Below, one piece after another: positions 1 to 13,131 of a stretch of 64,000 nucleotides of DNA. The translations under genes and the position numbers were made by a program. Each line of letters begins with the position of its first letter. The first letter of the stretch is position 1. The stretch spans positions 980,647-1,044,646 of the forward strand of contig CM032814.1 of assembly GCA_019155185.1 (NCBI GenBank), written 5' to 3'. The notes beneath the pieces were generated by a model. That model saw only the letters and a list, made by a program, of their open reading frames with translations, made no database searches and had not been told where the DNA came from. The DNA is from Beaufortia kweichowensis (lineage: Eukaryota; Chordata; Actinopteri; Cypriniformes; Gastromyzontidae).

Positions 1-971
1 TTCAATTATCCAAATGAGTGCAACAAGGCAGTTTTTTAGCATTTTTCCCAAGATTATTTTTGTTGTTTTAAGGTCATAAAGGTAGAAAAACTGCCACAAA
101 CACACATTTTTTTCAGCATACGTAGCTGCGAAATAGCCTGAGGAAATCACAACAGCAAAAGTTTCTGGCATGCAAAAACTGTGATTTGCTGTTGAAGTAT
201 CTGCAGTGTCTGTCTCTCTCAGCCTCTGACCACCTGTCCTCATTCCTCCTCTGGGTTGGAGGAGCTCGCTCCTTCAGACCAGCAGGTACAAGAAATGTTT
301 CCTGGAGGAGGCGGTTCTCAATCGCAGGGCAGCTGCTATTGCTCCGGTCTGGAGCTCTTGACCCACTTACACTCATTCTTCCCTTCATTTTAAACACAGA
401 GGAACGCCGTTCCATACCCTCTCCTTCTCCTGCTGCCCGAAAACAACTCTCACCCGCTGAAGATTAATGTTGCAGGCCTGACCCTGCTGGGCAGCTGACT
501 ACAGGAGAATAGATGGGTTCAAAGAAGCCAGGCTCGGTGACGGAGATGGGTTGCTTACCTCGGAGAGCTCCAGAGCCCGGCGGTATGGTTCTCCTGTCAG
601 CTCCCTCAGTGAGGAGAGGACTACCGATCATAACTCAAGTTCTTTTAGCCCAGCTCATGAACTCGTATGCCCACGGGGCCCTCGGAGGACTCATCGGGTC
701 CAGAAGTGTGTGAGAGAGAGGTCAGAAAACGGTTCAGTGTGTCAGGTGGAACGACGGTTGTGTTTCAACATGAACGGGTCGTTTGGGCTTGTCAGCAAAG
801 CTGTCAGGCTCATTTGATGCTGCCTCAGGCGAGTGTTAATAAAGTTCCAGAAGGATTTGATGCACAGCTACCTGTCTATATGATTACCGACTTAAAATGA
901 CATTGTTTAATTAATAGTTAAGTACTCAACACTGTTTATAATTCAAGACGCTCTGTCACAGACATTTTAGA
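1..971. other. Intergenic, no gene seen
   Basis: This stretch is AT-rich at first and more GC-balanced between about 200 and 800. Open frames of up to 100 codons overlap on both strands, with no splice pattern or recognisable protein. No repeat was recognised. Confidence 0.5.
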
Positions 972-1146
972 TTTATTTGCTGTAAAACTTACCTTTCTGG
1001 CCTTAATATTTTCAATCGAATCAACTTAGCTTTACCAGTCATTTCAACCACATATTTTTGACTTGAAATGAGAACTAACGTAAAAATAGTTGAAACGACT
1101 TGTAAAGCTAAGTTGATTGGACTTAAAATTTTAAAGCAGCAAAGAA
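972..1146. mobile_element. Palindromic MITE-like DNA element
   Basis: The two halves are imperfect reverse complements. The left arm has TTTGCTG at 976-982 and ATCAACTTAGCTTTAC near 1019-1035. These are answered on the right by GTAAAGCTAAGTTGAT near 1101-1117 and CAGCAAA at 1137-1143. The whole folds into one long hairpin of about 175 bp. This resembles the short internally palindromic non-autonomous elements common in zebrafish-type genomes. No coding capacity is present, and the superfamily is not determined. Confidence 0.7.
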
Positions 1147-2184
1147 AATTTTATGTGCTGTGTTGCTTTACATTTACCTTACTACTTCTGTATATTCAAA
1201 AACAAAAAACATAAATAGAAGGCACTTTAAGCAAATGTTTAAGCACAGGCATGCAGAGAATGTCACTATTACTTGATAGAAACCGCTGATATGGGTGTGC
1301 TGAAACAGCGCTCGTTTTTGTGACAGCAAACAAAAATGTGGCCCCGAGCCAGAGTCAGATTCTTTGTTTAGCCAATCAGAGGTGCTTTCTAGCTGTCAAT
1401 CATTCTAGGTGCTCACAGGTCAGCCCACATATGGAAAAGAAAGTTGGTGTCTTAGTACTAAGGTCATTGTTGGGTTTTGCCATTTTATTTTGGTATTACC
1501 TGTGCAATTGAAATGTGGCTGCTGCTCTCTTAATTCTCTTGATCAGTACAATGTCCTCTAAGCACCTCTGTATGTGTTTATGTCTTGAAAGGCGGGGTTA
1601 TGAAAAGAGGGGTGTATCTGTCAGACATCACTTAAAGGCACCATCTTCTATTTATGGCAATAAGATATAGTCAAATTGCCCTGTTTTCATCCCAGTATTT
1701 ATAGTGTGTTTGTGATCGAAGCAGTTTCAGAATATGCTTGACTTTGGAGAAGTAAATACAGCACACTACAGTTGTAGATGTCCTTGCTGAGAGTGACAGG
1801 CCTGCAGGCAAGTGAATAATTCTACTACTCTTCAACATGTAAAAACCTGACAAATCAAACATACACACGCACAAATAGATCAATTACAGAGGATTACAGA
1901 GGAAGTCTTATTGTGTTTGTGGAGCTCAAATAGAGTAATACTCTGGGGTCATAGAAACCAAATCATAAAAACCAAAACTAGGCTTGTCCAAGCCAGTTTA
2001 TGCTGGTTAGTGCTACTGTGAAGCTTGTGTGACTGATGGACCACCAGAGACATGTTGTTTCTCAGTGAATATATTCAACTTACCTAAAAAAACCTCAAAA
2101 CCTTATCGTTTGTGCGGTATTGTCCTTTGTGTGCTTCGGCAGCTGAACCAGTTGGAAATTTAACACTGTAAAAATGAAAAGAAG

Positions 2185-2377
2185 GAGTTCGCCACACTGG
2201 CAGAACCATCAGGAGAACCTCAAGGTACCTATTTTTTTTACAAAGGGGGGTTCTCTGTGAAACCATTACCAGTCTTGGCAGTTCTTGCAAAAACGTATGG
2301 AATCCTTTAAATTCAGTTCTGAAGTTCCTCTGGAAACCTCCCAATGGTTCTGCCAGTGTGGAATCGTGAAGAACTCC
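2185..2377. mobile_element. Hairpin-forming MITE-like element
   Basis: An 18-nt perfect inverted repeat, CCACACTGGCAGAACCAT at 2192-2209, pairs with 2344-2361. Weaker pairing extends outward (GGAGTTC at 2185-2191 region with GAACTCC at 2371-2377) and inward. Several open frames cross it, but they are by-products of the palindrome. No target duplication was identified. Confidence 0.6.
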
Positions 2378-5300
2378 AAATGCTTCCGCGACTTGATCGT
2401 GCCTCGCTGGGGCTTCCTCGAGGCCAACGTTCATGGTTTTAGGCCCGCCGAATGCCTTGGTCCAAAGTGGGCCAGCTGGGGCTTAAAGAGTGGTTAAAGT
2501 CAAAGGTGGAGATTATCTGCTTCTGTGGCACAATGTGTGTTTTGCTTTTTAATGATGAAGTTGGTTTGGTTAAGCTAATTAAGAAATCAGGTAGCCACAC
2601 AAGCATAAGAGGGACAAGCATCAGAATACAGCATATGCAGGTGACTAGCAATGCGAGGTTTTTCAATAGGGGAAACATAAATGAATTAGATATATCTGAA
2701 ACAGCACCTGTGTATGAGGTAAACATGTGCTCCAGCGGGACTGTTTCCAGAGAGCAGCTCTGAATTGCAGTGGTTTTGTCAGCCATGTGCTGGAACAGGA
2801 TCATTCACATGCCCGCGAAGAGCACATGAAGTGTTCTGCAGCGAGACACAGGGGCCGACCTTAACTGGGACGCAGCCAGCGTAGCCGCCAGGGGCCGACG
2901 TGCTGGCCTGAAGCGCAGACCCACCCTCTCGCCATCTATATTTCCTTCTCTAACTCTTTATATGTTTTCTCCCTGTCTCCCAGTGGCAGCTGCGCTTTTT
3001 GGCTGCAGCTGCAAGGGTGTGTGTGCTTGTGAGTGGGAATATTTGTGTGTGTGTGTTTTCTGGAATCCTCCTCATCTCTGTTTATGTGTGTGAGTGTGAT
3101 CTGTACGAGTGCCCAGCAATTACTAAGCTGGCACTACGCTGTCTGTTTATACACACACATATTCCTACTGGACGTTATTAAAACACCATCTGCTATCAGC
3201 TTACACACATACACACACATACATGCAACCATTTCTTAGCATCTATTGGGTGTAAACGTCCAAATCATTGAAGATGAGAGACTACTTCATCTACATCATC
3301 AGATTCACATGCTGTTTCACATTGGCCCTGCATTTGTCCCCATGCGAGGAACAGTAACAATCATGGGGTAATATAGGGCAAGTGTAGACCTTTTGTCTGT
3401 CTCTCCACATCATGCTTGTCTGTATCGACACACACACAATGAGCCGGTATCAAGTCCCACAGTGCTGCACAGGTGCTGCGTGAGCTTTGGCCAGACCCTC
3501 TAATGACAGACTGAATGTTATTTCATTAGCTCTCATGTTCTCCAGGAGATGTCATTTAGGATGAGCAAAAGCACTGATTGGACAGTGACTGTGGGGGAGC
3601 AGATACGATTTGGACCAATAGATGTGATTTTGCTTGTTTAATATGTCTGGGGAAAAAAACTAGTTTACAACACATTAACATACAGTATTTATTACACAGT
3701 GGCTTCAAACATATTTGTTCACTTAAGTCATAATTAAAAATGTCACTGATCAAACAAAAAGTATCTTTTTAAAGGACAACACAAGTAAAATGTTTCAAAA
3801 ATTCATTAAAGAATGTTTTAATTTAGACAATAATTTACTGTTTAAAATGATCAATCACCTTAAACCAAGTTGCCCAAAAGTCATTGCAAAACACTTTAGC
3901 ATAATTTTTCACAGAAGCCATTTGGTTTGTATTTAGTTACCTATTGTAATTGCATTCAGTAATTTTAACCTGATAACTGTCACCGCAAAAAAATTGAGTA
4001 TACACATGAAACCGAAAATCTGTACTACATTTTTTAAATGAAATATTAAAAAAAATTTTAACATCTTTAAAAAAAATTCATTTTGGGTATTTTTATAAAT
4101 TACAGTAACATAAAAATCTTATTTTTTGTTCATGTTTATTGTTATGAAAAATTGTCAAATATTTCATCTCGAGTCCATCAATTTATAGTTTGTCATGATT
4201 AAATTGAAATTCAACTATAAAATATTCAAATGAATAGGGAAATAACATAGGTGTTCCTCCTGAGGAACGGTAAAATTAAAAGGAAATCATGCATTGTAAG
4301 CATGCAACAAAAAAAAACATTTTAGCTTCTAAAAGAAATTAACTGAACATAATTATTTTGAGCATTTTCCAAGGAAATGTCTGTATGCACTTTGAACACA
4401 GACTGAAGATGTCAGCGTGCATTCAAATGCTTCTCATGCCTCTGTATTTGAGCATCTCTTTAACATTACCATAATGAAACAGTGATTTGCGAAGACGCTG
4501 CTCTTGTGATGTTGGCGCTGTGCTGTATCTTATTCGCCGAAGCAGAAGAGTCTGTGATTTTGTGTGAATGCATTCAGACTCCTGTATGTCCAGCTCTAAT
4601 TGGAGAATGATGTTTTATACACCACATTCAGCAATGACTGTTCAAGCCCAAACACTCGAAAGGGTTTAAGAGCGGATGCATATGTTATGAGTTAACACAC
4701 TCACTGATGCAAGAAATCTACATGGTCACTCCGCAAGAGCACATGAAGAGCGGGCAGAAAACGGGCAGCTGAGGTGAGCAGATACAACACTGACCAATGA
4801 AAGAGTAAACAGGCACACAATTCCCATCTCTTCATAGTACATGGTACATCTTTTTTTCTATGAAATCATCTTTATCTGCCCCTAACAAACAAGTAAAAAT
4901 AGTTGGGTGCTTTACGTATTAATCAGTCTCTGCCTACTGTATGGGGTTGGGTATATCCTCCAATAACAAACTGTCCCGGATTTTATGGTCGAGAGTCTTG
5001 ATACACAAGACTCAACATACCCTGAGATCAGAGGTCCCGCTATGTGAAACTGTGCGCAGTTAAGCAGCTCTTTTAACAAACAATCAATATTCATAGTTTT
5101 TTTATTGACGTATTGACTTTTGATTAACATCTTTAAAAGAAATAATACCCTAAAGCCATGTCGAGGCAAGACAGAAAATCAAATCTTTGGACATTTGGCT
5201 CATCTATCCCAGCTGATGCGCTGTCAGTTTAATAGATGTAACGCACACAGTGCGAGTCCATGTGTGTTATTTTAATGAGAGCGGATCTCCAGTCTTTAAC

Positions 5301-6370
5301 TAACACACACTGTTTTATAAGTCTTTCAGTCGCACGTTCAAAGCAAGCATCCATGTCAACAACAGGATGTGAGCTTTGTTATTTCCTTTCTGCCTAGGCA
5401 AACTTCCTCTATTAATTTATTACAAACCATCGCTAGGCAACCTTCATTGCATCCTAATTGGCTGCAGCACAAACGCATGCATTTTACAAATGTTGTTTTT
5501 TTCTCATCGGGACTGAACCAATCAAATTCTATCTTGCCCCAGACAGGATACAAGAGGACAAGAGAGAGGCAGAGGTGCCCTCTACACCCTTTTTCTCATT
5601 TGCGGGTGTTGTCTGCCTATCACCACATCTCTATCGGCTCTTTGACACGGTGGGCAGCTGAGGAACGAGTTTTATGGCGTGTGACGTGTTCTAGCGCCCG
5701 CCCAGCCCCTCCCCGACACTCACCCCCTACAAGCAGCTTTTGTCTGGGCTAAATGGGGTTGGATGCACCCCTTTAACTTTGATTTCCATTCCCTATTGTC
5801 CTGCATTGATGGGGAGGCTAACTCCATCTGGGCCTGCTTCACATGGTGCCACGCTTTCAAAAGGCATATGCTCTCTGCACAGAGAGGCACTACACTCGCC
5901 GAAGAATGGACTCCCAAAATAATGAAGAGAAATATCACTCTATTCATGGTCGCATTGTGCGGCTCTTACTTATATCTGAAGAGTTGTTTTATGTGTAGTC
6001 AAGGGTGCAGAAGTGGTCAGACAAAACCCTGATGCAATGATGGAGGTTTAAAGCATACTGGGTTTGTTTGCTTCTTGAACTGAGTAAATGCGTTCGAGTA
6101 TTTTATATTTAACACACAAAGCCCCCATCCAGAAGATCACAGCAAGACACGTTACAAGCAGTATCTCTGAGAGCGAGGTCAGAGGTTTGGGTCTGCCAAA
6201 AAAGTTCTTCTCAACATTTGCGAATTAATTTGAAAATTTTCATATAGGTCATTTGGTCATGCAAGTCATTTTTGTGTGTAGTAATTATCCTGCATTTGTA
6301 TACATCAGACTCTTCAATCTTAAAACAATGTGACTTCTTAACGCTCTAGATTTGATTCTCTGATCCAGTG
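2378..6370. other. Intergenic, no gene seen; dinucleotide tracts
   Basis: No coding exon or RNA gene was recognised. Loose GT-rich tracts occur at about 3018-3062 and AC-rich ones at about 3150-3232. A very AT-rich stretch runs from about 3650 to 4400. The 127-codon open frame at 5369-5752 has low-complexity composition and overlaps other frames, so it is taken as chance. Confidence 0.45.
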
Positions 6371-6399
6371 ATTTATGAAGAATCATTTTGTGCCTTAAT

Positions 6400-6860
6400 A
6401 TCCATGCAGGGCAGCGCCTGCTAATAAAGGGGTAGTTTTAACAGCCTCAGGCTTACGACACCCCCTGCGGGTTCTGCCTTGTCCCCTCTCAGCCCTTCCT
6501 GTAGTTCTGCAGAGGGCGTTTAGACGGGCGGCCACGGCAGTCTGTGACGGTAGCTGTGCAGGGCAGCCGATTTTGCGGGGGTATTTAAAGGCTCTGAAAG
6601 GAGGCGCGTCAGATCAAATGGGAGCGAGCAGAAGGGGGTCTCCCAGGAGGGGCAGAAGCCCTGCTCCATTTTATAGACTCCCCTGAAAGAAAGTGATTAC
6701 AGATCATTATCCAATTGAATCTGATTGATGGGAAGAGGTCAAAGTAATATAGCTCATAGCAGCACGGGGAGGGTCCCGGCATAGAGGGGGTGAACAGGGG
6801 GCACAATGGCCGGATTGTCACCCCGGGAGGATGATGGGAGGGGTGGGCGGCTGTTGAACC
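6400..6860. promoter_or_regulatory. GC-rich low-repeat block, candidate regulatory element
   Basis: This block is conspicuously GC-richer than its AT-rich surroundings and keeps several CpGs (GGGCGGCC near 6527). A TATTTAAAGG stretch near 6582-6591 could act as a TATA-like site. No gene follows it that I can recognise. It could be an enhancer or an unrecognised promoter of a non-coding transcript. The evidence is compositional only. Confidence 0.25.
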
Positions 6861-6949
6861 TTCAGCAGCTTCTGAGCTACAACAAGTGTTGAGTGAGACA
6901 GCACTGTTAGCATGGCCTGAAATTAGCTCTGAGAGATAAGAGCCCAGTG

Positions 6950-8880
6950 TGTGTGTGTGTGTCTTTGTGTCTGAGAGGACCGTTAGAGAACTATGTGCTT
7001 TTGTCAAGCAAAATTGGTCAGATCTGGTCAAGATTTAGAGATAACTAGCGTTACATAAGGCACAGTCCATGCAGAAACTGTGCTTGCAGAACTTCTACAC
7101 ATTTCCTGTTCCTTTGCGTATTTATTACATATTTTGGTCAATTTAAAAATGTTTTTAGCAAGCAATAGAAGTGGGTTTGTTGTGATTGAATCTACTGAAC
7201 AGAATTGTGTGGAGTTTTCTTTTAAACACAGTGTGGTCAAACAGTTTCTATTTAGCTATTAAAACTATTCTCAAAGGCTTGCAAAAAATAATCACAAACT
7301 CATTATTTAGTTTTATGGAAAGCTCAGAGTAGTAAAATTCAAATAAACCTGTCTGCAATTGCACATTTACAGAATTGCATATTTTTTCTAACATACCTAT
7401 TTTTTGAACATTGGCATTTTTTTTTTAAAAATTGCTCTTATGTACTGTAACCAATAAACCACACAAGGCAATATAATGCTTTTACCATGCTTAAGGGAGT
7501 TTTAGCTTTGCTAAAGTGCATCCCTTACTTCCACAGTTAAATTCAATTCCTTTAATAGTTTATTGTGTTTATATGTTATATGCATACACACTCCTCGTTG
7601 ATTAAGTGATGAATGATGATTATTATAATATATTATGATTTACCCCTGAAGTACATTATTTGAGTTCATAATACATTTATAGAAACACCCACCAAAACTG
7701 CTCCCTTTAAATCTATGAACAATGAAACACTGGGTGCCAAAACATTAATGACAAGCTTTTGTGAGGAGAAACGGAAAATCATGTCACACTCTTAGTATTG
7801 TGAATAAGATGGACTACAAGGACGAGCATTAAAGTTGCATATCCTCCGGCCCAGAGCGATACAAAGAGATGAAGGGAGGGGTTCAGATGGGCCGGATTTG
7901 TTGGTCCTCATTGCGAGAAGCTTCCACAAGCTGTGATTTCCCTGAGGAAAGGTTAAAGACCCTCTCTCACTCCCTCATCTAATGAATCTGCCCTGGTAAT
8001 TAATACTGCATACAGCAACCAAACAAATCACAGGTACAATACTAATGCAACACATTTCCTGGAAAATATGTTATTAATCAAATGTGTCATCACAGTGGTT
8101 GCTAGGCATTCTTCCAAAAGGCACAGGCTTTGTAGCTTTGTTGTTAAAACAGCATCTTTTATCATTTTTAATAAACATTTTAAGATTAACGTTACAAAAT
8201 CTCCCTTATATTTACACTAAAAACATGTTTAACATTTAAAATGTAATGATCAGCAATGACGCATTTGAAAATATATGAAATGCAGCATTTCCTTTATCAT
8301 TCATTCATCTCTCCTTTCTGTAAAGTTTGCACATTACTGAATATTTATGTGATTTGAAGACTAGTAGGTATGTTTGCTTGGAATTAAATGGCTAAATCAT
8401 GTGTACTCCCTGTAATGAACGTTCTCCCTACTGAATGTTTATTTTTAACTCCTGATTATAAGTCATTTATCTTTCAGGAGAAGCAGCTTCAAGCTGACAA
8501 AGAGTGCCAATGTTAAAGTCAAGCTATTGCAGTTTAAATAAGAAAGAAAGCTAAAATACAGATTTGTTTCTGTAATGGCAATAACTCTCATTAGAAGTGT
8601 CTTCGAACTTTCGTAGAAGAGTCTACAAGATCTGCAGTGTGTTTGTAGACATTGTAGATTTGGCTCTAGGAGAATTTTGACCTGGATATTTCTCTAAAAG
8701 TAACATGTTAAAATCTCATGTGATATGTCATGTCTATCGGAAAGCCAGACTCGGCATTGTCCTGGCAGGAAATAACAGTCCATGTGCGAGACGAGAGCAG
8801 TCTAGACCCTCAAACTAACTAAACAGCCCCTGGTCCCACGTCCCCCACTGCGCCACGACTGTGTCATCTGAAAGGAATCT
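6950..8880. other. Intergenic, no gene seen
   Basis: A short GT run lies near 6947-6962. The rest is AT-rich with no recognisable repeat, exon or RNA gene. The stretch 7840-8000 is somewhat less AT-rich. Confidence 0.45.
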
Positions 8881-8885
8881 CTCTA

Positions 8886-9476
8886 ATGAATAAGATCCCT
8901 ATTAAAAACTCTGTGGATCTCAGGACCAAATTACAGCTTTCGTCCACACTTCCTGTGAGTCCAGGGCTGACGCTGAGCAGGCAAACTCAATGTCGTAGCC
9001 CTCAGTCTGAGAGAGAAAACACTGCCCGGCCTGGAAAAATCACTTTAGGTATATTTTACAATCCTAATGATTTCTCATTGTCTATGCTTATGAAAAATAA
9101 CAATTTAGGGAGTAGTGTTGACAAGTTGCAACAGGAAACCAGAGGGTCCACAGTAGTCCACACCGTAGTCCACGGTGGTCCTCTGTGCAGCTTGGTTCTG
9201 ACCAAAACAATTGACAGCACTACCTATAGTGGTCATCAAATAAATGGAGAAATGGATACAAATTTCATCATCGCAATCTTTTCAGTTAGGACTACTAAAC
9301 GGCAAACTGGAAAAAACACAACACTAAGCAAGAAACCTCAGCATCATTTTACGAGTGAAATGAGGTCTGCTTGCATTCGAGCAGTTTGTGGCAAGCATTT
9401 TCTTCTGTGTCACACTTACAGGATAATTGGAAATGGAGGGGCATTAACTCCGATGGGATTAGAGAGAGGGAATTAA
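8886..9476 (+). other. Longest single open frame in the desert, function unknown
   Basis: This frame runs 196 codons from ATG to stop. It is the longest uninterrupted frame in the window outside repeats. The predicted product is hydrophilic and polar, with no motif, signal peptide or membrane segment that I recognise. No upstream promoter, Kozak context of note or splice partner was identified. It might be chance, a lineage-specific exon or a conserved non-coding block with few stops. I do not assign a function. Confidence 0.15.
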
Positions 9477-9479
9477 ATA

Positions 9480-11120
9480 TGTTAATCCCCAAAAAGGTAA
9501 ATAGCCTTCACAATACAATAACCAATTTCCAGTATCTCCCCCAAGGACATGCTTGCCTTTGAAGCAACATGGTCTCGTGTGTTCCAGAAAGTTCCCAAGG
9601 TCATCCCTATGGTGCAGACAGCCCTCGAACCCCTCGGCTGACTTCTAACCTGTTCTTCAAATGCCTCTGTTTCTCACATCATTACTCACTGTCTCTGGAG
9701 AGTGCTTATTGCCATGTGTTCATCTGCCTCCTAATTATATCACCCAGCAGAATGGCTTTCAGAGTTTGAGACTGTACAATGTGCTGTGACAGCAACGTGA
9801 GAACGTGACATGCGCGACATACGCGTGTCTTTTTTTTTACTTTCCTGGAAGCAAGTGACTCTTGAAAGTCCAACACTTGTATAATTGAAATGATGTCGTA
9901 ATGCTTGCAGCTACACTGTATGTGAATATGTTTTTCCCAAGTAAATTCTATTAACCGATACTACTTTTCGTTTTGAACAGACATAAAAGTGCCAAACTCT
10001 GATGCAAATAAAACTGTGCTTGTAAATCAATTGCCTTACAAAGATGAAAGCACATCTTTTCTACGGTTAGTTAGTTTGCTACAATTTGAACTGTAACTAA
10101 TCCATTAGGAAAAAAGAATTATGAAAATTACGTTAGGGCTATAACATCATTCTGTCATGTTTACTGTATTATGCCGTGTGACATCAAAAAAATCAAGTAA
10201 GTTCCAGTCAAACTCAATAAAGCCAGTCTTGCAATGGATATTTTCTTGCCTGTTCTAAAAGCCAGCAGTGCCACAAACTCTAGATTGTATAACAGAATAT
10301 AAAATGTAAAAGACAGAAAAACTTACCGTAAAACTCAAACAATGTAAACAGTTATGAATTGGTAGGTTATTCTGTCATTAGCTGTTACAGGCAACTAGTA
10401 TGGTATCATCCTGAATCAAACGGAACCTCATAAGTGAAAGATTTAGTGTACTCTACATAGTCAGCATGTTTGGCATGTTGGCTTAGGATGTTGTAAGAGA
10501 GAAAGAAATCATAAAGAAACATAGAAATAATTTTGAGGATATACTCATTCAATCCTAAAACTATCCCACAATCTTTGAATGGATTTCGCAATGCATTATG
10601 GGATACTCTTTTCTAGGACTTATAGCAATAATTTTACAGCATGGAATTTTTTACACAGGGCAACATATTAATGACAATGTACCTTTTAATGATTGTACAA
10701 AAACATTACATTTACTAATAATCATCATGTCAGTCGACTCAAGAGTGAGGTGATCTGTAAAATCATACTGTAGCAGAACAGAGCCATTTTACTCTGAGCT
10801 CTTGCCAAACACTCCAGGCCACTTTTATTCCGTTCTGGCCCCCTTTCTTTTCCAAATTCGTGGCGCATTACCAAGTTTTATTAGTTTTGCTGAAACGCAG
10901 CTGAGATATAGATGTGGCAGAGGATGGTAATGACAGGAAATGAGGACGGGGTAAATAAAGCCCTTTAACACTGCTGGAGGTCTCGACAGGAAGTTAACTG
11001 GTGTGACAGAATCAGGAAGCCATTATGAACCAGTGTAATTGTTTCTGACCCGTAGAAGGAACATCATTACATTAAATCTGCCTGTTAACCACATAACACC
11101 TAAAACACAAATACTCAGGG
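9480..11120. other. Intergenic, no gene seen
   Basis: Ordinary AT-rich non-coding sequence. Small open frames on both strands show no similarity that I recognise. No clear repeat was seen. Confidence 0.45.
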
Positions 11121-11129
11121 GTTAAACTC

Positions 11130-11480
11130 TTCTTCTTCTTCCAATTAGCGCGTGTGTCAATAACCTCTGCTCCCGTGATGCACCGCACACAGCTGACATC
11201 ATCAGGTTCTGTGTGTATAATACACACACACTCGTGATTAAAGCCGGCTCTGATAAGCCAGGGTCTGAGGATCGTGACATGGTAATCACCACGGGCAAAA
11301 AAAGAAACTGGCTCCAAGCGCTAATTTTATTCATTTGCCCGTGTAGCTGTATAATTGTTTCTGTCATCTACTGAGGGCAGGCTAACGGATTTCACACCCC
11401 CTAAACAGTTAGCACGCTACATCCACAGTTGGCTCTGATTCCTCGGAAGGCGATCATGAAAGGTGATATTATTTATCACC
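11130..11480. promoter_or_regulatory. Candidate conserved non-coding block
   Basis: A balanced-composition, low-repeat stretch with CCAATTAGCG near 11140, TGTAATTA-like and AATTTTATTCATTTG motifs and several retained CpGs. Homeobox-type ATTA cores recur. The evidence is compositional; no comparison was possible. Confidence 0.2.
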
Positions 11481-11489
11481 TGGTGTAAT

Positions 11490-13044
11490 ATCCTTCGGAG
11501 TGCAAATTGATTCACACCCCCCAATCTTTCTATACAAGATTCGGCCTGGAATCGAACGTATAAAAGCCTGAGCTGTCTGAATAACAAAAGGTTTGAGTAA
11601 GAAGTGTAAAATGAGTCTCTTGTTCCGTTTTGGCATACTTTTTGTGAACCTACATTTAAATGGGCCTATACTGTTGTTTTGGATGCTGGACCCAAGCACA
11701 GAATGTTGGTTTAATGGTATCCCTAGCAGGATTGCTAATTAGATTCCTCCGTCATCCATAAAGAGCATGTTGGTCCTCAATCCTAAATCTCACGCTAAAC
11801 TCATTAATACAAATATTGATCCATTATCCAGTCTAATAACATGTCGTGCTGTACTTGGCAAAATGACAGGAAACACATCTATCAGATACATGCAATTCAT
11901 TTCAAAGATAATGAAAAAAGTAAACAAGAATAATTGCTACTCAAGTAGTTATTTTGCTCTGGGTGATGCCACAGTCATTTTTGTATCGGCAAATCTTCTT
12001 TTATTTGCATCATCATTATGTGCTGAAACACTAGTGCAACAAGGTGAAATTGTTAAATTAGCTGTTAAAGCAGACTTGCATTACCATGACATCATTATTT
12101 AAGCATCACTTTAACTATATGCTGTCATTTGCAACCTTTTGCCATAACTGTGCAATGTTAAACATGACATTTTTTGGGATGGACACTGATCCTAACATTT
12201 TGATATTTTTTATTGAAAAATTATGTGAGGCCTACGTGTCGCTCAATACTTAATAATATTTCATTCCTTGTTCAAATGATGATATCGCTCAGATGCTGAG
12301 ATAGGCAGGTCAAATTCGCCTTTAAAGAAAAGAACATGAGAGAAAGAGAAGAAATTTATAATCTTTGTCGTTCTTGTGAAGGCTTTGGGAAATGAGTATT
12401 ACTGGTAAATAATTACCAATTACCATTACAAATCATTTATAATACAGTCGCATCTGCATTTGAAGTAAGTTCCTGGCTGTAATTAAATGTTTTAAATTAG
12501 AAATTCACAAAAAAAAAAAACCCACAAAAATATAGTATAAAAAAAGTATTTTTTTTTATATATAGAAATTTCATAACTTTTAGCAGTCTGATCAGAAATG
12601 TAATTTGTTTTATTTGACACACTGGAAATAGAAGGTCAAATTATTGTATTCTGTTACATTTTTGTTACATTTTATTATTTATACTATTGTTTTATTGCAT
12701 GCAATTATTTTATTTAATTCCTCAATTGCTGTCCATTGTATACTGTATGTTTATGTGCGTAAAAATATAAGGCAATATATTACATTAAAATATAATCCAA
12801 AGCTTTTTAACCATGTCAGTAAACAACAATATAAATGTGACTTTGAATGAATGTGAAATGATCCTTGCTGGAGCTACAAATAGGATGATAAAGATTTATC
12901 TTAATTTTTAGAAAGTTTTTTTTCTACATTTTTGGTAAGTCACACCATAGAACATAGACATTTGTCAACTACTCAAATGTGAGCGTGTTGGAATTGGAGG
13001 GGGTCAGTATGGAATGAATGGAATGGACCAGTAAGCAGTCATGC

Positions 13045-13047
<3 letters not shown>
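11490..13047. other. Intergenic, no gene seen
   Basis: Strongly AT-rich from about 12100 onward, with short A and T runs near 12508-12560. A 111-codon open frame at 11767-12102 has no recognised similarity and no splice context. Confidence 0.45.

Positions 13048-13127
<80 letters not shown>
13048..13127 (+). repeat. (TC)40 microsatellite
   Basis: An uninterrupted TC dinucleotide array of 80 bp, pyrimidine-rich on the + strand. The polar repetitive minus-strand frame (Arg-Glu repeats) across it is an artefact of the array. Confidence 0.97.

Positions 13128-13129
<2 letters not shown>

Positions 13130-13131
<2 letters not shown>

Noticed and set aside
2084..2804. Overlapping frames of 103-121 codons on both strands
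   Set aside because: They cross a palindromic MITE-like element or have no recognisable domain, and mirror one another across strands. No splice or promoter evidence.
5369..5752. 127-codon open frame
   Set aside because: No domain, biased composition and shadow frames in parallel; no supporting signals.
6609..7031. 140-codon minus-strand frame
   Set aside because: Falls in a GC-rich block where stops are rarer; Ser/Pro/His-rich translation with no recognised motif.
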